Shown here in pieces: positions 61,595-64,000 of a DNA stretch of 64,000 nt (within the stretch, counting starts at the first letter, position 1; every line of letters starts with the position of its first letter). The notes beneath the pieces were generated by a model. That model worked only from the letters and a program-made list of their open reading frames with translations. It was not told where the DNA came from and did no database searches. The DNA is from Persicirhabdus sediminis (GTDB lineage Bacteria; Verrucomicrobiota; Verrucomicrobiia; Verrucomicrobiales; Akkermansiaceae): NCBI RefSeq assembly GCF_016595495.1, contig NZ_JAENIM010000039.1:540659-604658 (forward strand), written 5' to 3'. A program made the position numbers and the translations under genes.

Positions 61595-62167
61595 TTATTT
61601 GGCGATTTTGGCGGCTGTTTTCGCGCCGAGCCCAATCAAGAGCATCATCAAGCCGGCAAAAATCAGGTGAATGCCAATCAGTGTACCAACCAGCCAAGCA
61701 GCGGACAATGGCCACTCGGTGCAGACAAAGATAGCTAGGCCCAGCGAGGCGATGCCGCTGATGAGTACCCAGATCCAGCCGGGCACCGGACGCATGGCAA
61801 AGGACTGGGCGATCTTGCCAAATCCATCAACAAAGAAATAGATCACCAATATGATGGTGACGATGCCGTAGCCGATGCCTGGTTTGGTCAGCAAAATCGC
61901 GCCGCAGATGATGGTGGCTGCGGAGGAGAGAAATAACATCACAGTGGCTACCGAGCCGCGCGCTTTGATGGCAAAAATTAGCTGCAGAATGCCACCAGTT
62001 AGCAAGACTCCGCCAATAAACTTGAAAATGAATGTCGCCACGGCATCAGCTGAGCTGATCACGCTGATGCCGAGCAGGGTGATGATGATGCCAAAAATGA
62101 TCGCTGTAGTGCCACCTTTCTGCGCAAGGGTGACCAGTGGGTTAGGGGGGAGTGAGGATGAATTCAT
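61595..62167 (-). CDS. HdeD/DUF308 family membrane protein
   Basis: 190 residues with six hydrophobic helices arranged as three pairs (TAIIFGIIITLLGISVI, GGVLLTGGILQLIFA, IVTIILVIYFFVDGF, GWIWVLISGIASLGLA). The pattern and PGWIWVLISG segment are those of the HdeD acid-resistance family, DUF308. Function outside enterobacterial acid stress is not known. Start MNSSSLPPNP has no hydrophobic signal. Confidence 0.85.
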   Translation of the reverse strand: MNSSSLPPNPLVTLAQKGGTTAIIFGIIITLLGISVISSADAVATFIFKFIGGVLLTGGILQLIFAIKARGSVATVMLFLSSAATIICGAILLTKPGIGYGIVTIILVIYFFVDGFGKIAQSFAMRPVPGWIWVLISGIASLGLAIFVCTEWPLSAAWLVGTLIGIHLIFAGLMMLLIGLGAKTAAKIAK

Positions 62168-62403
62168 GTGCTCACGTTAGGCAAGCGGCCAGATATGTCA
62201 GCAATTAATTAGAGGAAATGGAGTCAGTTGATTGAACGTGATAAACATGCCGTCACGCGATCGTTTGTGCAAAAACTAGCCCGTCTGCACGACTGCTTAG
62301 AAAATTATTGTCGATTCGTTCATTGTGGCTTGCATTTCTGGTTGAATCTGTTCTATTTCCCGCGTCCCGCACAAGGGCGGAAGGGTCAAGGTGACGCTTC
62401 CTG

Positions 62404-62679
62404 ATGAAAATATATACTGCTATGAGCGAAAATACTATCAATCCACAAGACTACCGTTTGCACGAAGGTGACACAGGTAGCGCAGACTACCAAGTTGCTG
62501 TTCTTACTAAGCGCATCATCGAGCTTACAGAACACCTCAAAATCCACAAGAAAGACTTCGCAAGCCGCCGCGGTCTTCTCAGCATGGTAGCTAACCGTCG
62601 TAAGCTTCTCGACTACCTTAAGAAGCAATCACCTGAGCGCTACCAGAAGTGCCTTACAGGTCTTGGCCTTCGTCGCTAA
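62404..62679 (+). CDS. rpsO: 30S ribosomal protein S15
   Basis: Primary binder of 16S rRNA helices 20-22. The conserved core [36 protein letters not shown] and [11 protein letters not shown] is intact. The ATG at 62404 has AAGGTGA at 9 bases, giving 91 residues; the alternative ATG at 62422 (MSENTIN) has no such site but fits usual length (85 residues). Followed by a terminator and pnp, the common order in bacteria. Confidence 0.96.
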   Translation: MKIYTAMSENTINPQDYRLHEGDTGSADYQVAVLTKRIIELTEHLKIHKKDFASRRGLLSMVANRRKLLDYLKKQSPERYQKCLTGLGLRR

Positions 62680-62695
62680 TGAAAATTTCCGCAAG

Positions 62696-62730
62696 ACGGT
62701 CACGGTAACTTACCGTGGCCGTTTTGTTTT
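62696..62730 (+). terminator. Terminator-like hairpin between rpsO and pnp
   Basis: ACGGTCACGGTAA and TTACCGTGGCCGT pair over 13 positions (one G-T), followed by TTTGTTTT. It could partly terminate rpsO transcripts or be a processing site, as in other rpsO-pnp operons. A second small hairpin, CCCGGATAGCCATCCGGG, lies at 62828-62845. Confidence 0.8.
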
Positions 62731-62863
62731 GAAGCCATGTTGCGGATAACCAAGGTCTCACCTGCAACGTGGTCAGCTAGCTAAGCATTGATTTCAATGG
62801 TCCAGCTGGCACTCCCCACGAGACACCCCCGGATAGCCATCCGGGATGAAGACTTAGAAGAAT

Positions 62864-64000
62864 ATGAATATGAACATCCATAAAGTAACGGGCCAGGTCG
62901 GCGCGAATCCTATCAGTTTCGAAACTGGTAAAATGGCGAAACTCGCTGACGGCGCAGTTGTCGTTTCATCAGGCGAGACAACAGTCCTCGTGACTGCTTG
63001 CTCACTGACAAAAATCAAGCCGGGCCAGTCATGGTTCCCGCTTTCTGTTGAATATAAAGAGCGCGCATTTGCTGCTGGTGTTTTCCCAGGTGGCTACTTC
63101 AAGCGTGAAGGTCGTCCAACTGAGAAGGAAATTCTCACTTGCCGCATGACTGACCGTCCACTCCGCCCACTTTTCCCAAAAGGCTACCTCTACGAGACAC
63201 AGATCGTAGCGCTGATGCTTTCAGCTGACGGCATCAACGATGCTGACATCCTCTCCATGAACGGCGCTTCTGCTGCACTGGTTATTTCTGACATCCCATT
63301 CGCTCGCCCAATCGGCGCTGTGCGTGTTGGTCGCGTTGACGGCGAGTTTGTTGTTAACCCAACATTCGAAGAGCGTGAAGAATCTGACCTCGACCTCGTT
63401 TACGTTGGTGACAAAGAAAACGTCATCATGATCGAAGGTGGTGCTGACCAGATCCCTGAAGAAGAATTCATCAAGGCGCTGCACTTCGCTCAAGAGAACG
63501 TGCAAATCCTCGTAGCTGCTCAGGAAGAACTCAAGGCAGTAGCTGGTAAAGAGACTCGTGAATACGACGTTACTCTGGCCAAGCAAGACCTCCTTGACAT
63601 CGCTTACGAAATCGCTGGCGACCGCATCGAAGATGCCATCTACGCAGCTACTAAGCACGAGCGCGGCAAGAAAGTTGGCGCCCTTCGTGACGAAGTAGAA
63701 GCTACTATCCTCGAGCGTTTCCCAGAAACTACTGATTTCGAGATCGAGCAGGCATTCGAATTCCTGCAGAAGAAAGCATTCCGCATTTCTATCCTCGACA
63801 AAGGTCAGCGTGCTGACGGTCGTACTCCAGCTGACTTACGTCCGCTCTTCGCTGAAGAAGGTCTGCTTCCACGCGTTCACGGCTCAGCTCTCTTTGCCCG
63901 TGGTGAAACTCAGGCACTTGCCGTTTCTACACTCGCTCCAGCTGACGAACGTCAATACTTCGACAACTACGCAGGTGGCGAAGACAGCAAGCGCTTCATC
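62864..64000 (+). CDS. pnp: Polyribonucleotide nucleotidyltransferase (3' end outside window)
   Basis: 3'-5' phosphorolytic exoribonuclease of mRNA decay. The frame is open to the window end. It begins [20 protein letters not shown], reads into [29 protein letters not shown]-type ([19 protein letters not shown]) and [13 protein letters not shown], all hallmark PNPase core. The second core with KH and S1 domains is beyond the window. ATG at 62864 is the first in frame; 62870 is a second. 184 bases after rpsO. Confidence 0.97.
   Translation, partial: MNMNIHKVTGQVGANPISFETGKMAKLADGAVVVSSGETTVLVTACSLTKIKPGQSWFPLSVEYKERAFAAGVFPGGYFKREGRPTEKEILTCRMTDRPLRPLFPKGYLYETQIVALMLSADGINDADILSMNGASAALVISDIPFARPIGAVRVGRVDGEFVVNPTFEEREESDLDLVYVGDKENVIMIEGGADQIPEEEFIKALHFAQENVQILVAAQEELKAVAGKETREYDVTLAKQDLLDIAYEIAGDRIEDAIYAATKHERGKKVGALRDEVEATILERFPETTDFEIEQAFEFLQKKAFRISILDKGQRADGRTPADLRPLFAEEGLLPRVHGSALFARGETQALAVSTLAPADERQYFDNYAGGEDSKRFI

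Overview
The window looks like the chromosome of a Gram-negative, free-living, probably marine member of the Verrucomicrobiota, most likely Verrucomicrobiales; this is inferred from gene content, not from a marker gene. The clues are a PEP-CTERM protein, two secreted GH29 alpha-L-fucosidases, a TonB-dependent receptor, a long-type IspH, zwf paired with opcA, weak Shine-Dalgarno use and many family-level hypotheticals. I saw no rRNA, tRNA, CRISPR array or prophage.

Layout. 1-5.4 kb: end of a metal ABC permease, purH, thrS without a TGS domain, and infC starting on ATA. 5.5-13.7 kb: a Fic protein, then a leftward restriction-modification operon (controller, C5 methyltransferase, McrB-like GTPase, McrC-like nuclease) with a controller-type operator, then a CorA-like protein. 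13.8-21.1 kb: a TonB receptor under a Fur-like palindrome, a structured RNA-like element, an alcohol dehydrogenase, a DUF2721 protein, a Kef-type antiporter and an alkaline phosphatase. 21.1-28.6 kb: leftward small-lipoprotein/mfd/surA/pdxA/recQ series. 28.7-36.3 kb: peptidoglycan amidase, an alpha-glucan phosphorylase lacking the PLP lysine, a PEP-CTERM protein, an SDR, and thiC behind a TPP riboswitch with a terminator. 36.3-38.7 kb: a REP/Y1-transposase locus with two inverted tandem arrays, itself enclosed by 36-bp direct repeats. 38.7-41.5 kb: an operon-like series nrdR, ATP-cone-like protein, HIT protein, exonuclease III, double zinc-ribbon protein. 41.8-64 kb: acyltransferase, GNAT, ispH, YwaF-like protein, ndh, pyk, fucosidase, thiG-menD, zwf-opcA, second fucosidase, several envelope hypotheticals, rpsO and the start of pnp.

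How the genes fit together. Metabolism points to an aerobic heterotroph using fucose-rich polysaccharide, with oxidative pentose phosphate entry (zwf, opcA), glycolysis (pyk), glycogen turnover, an NDH-2/menaquinone respiratory chain (ndh, menD) and de novo thiamine synthesis (thiC, thiG). The most unusual blocks are the controller-regulated McrBC-like R-M operon, the REP/transposase locus, and a window-wide excess of the palindrome CCAGCTGG. By eye I found 32 copies of the octamer where one or two are expected; it is missing from the R-M island and from most of the conserved housekeeping genes.
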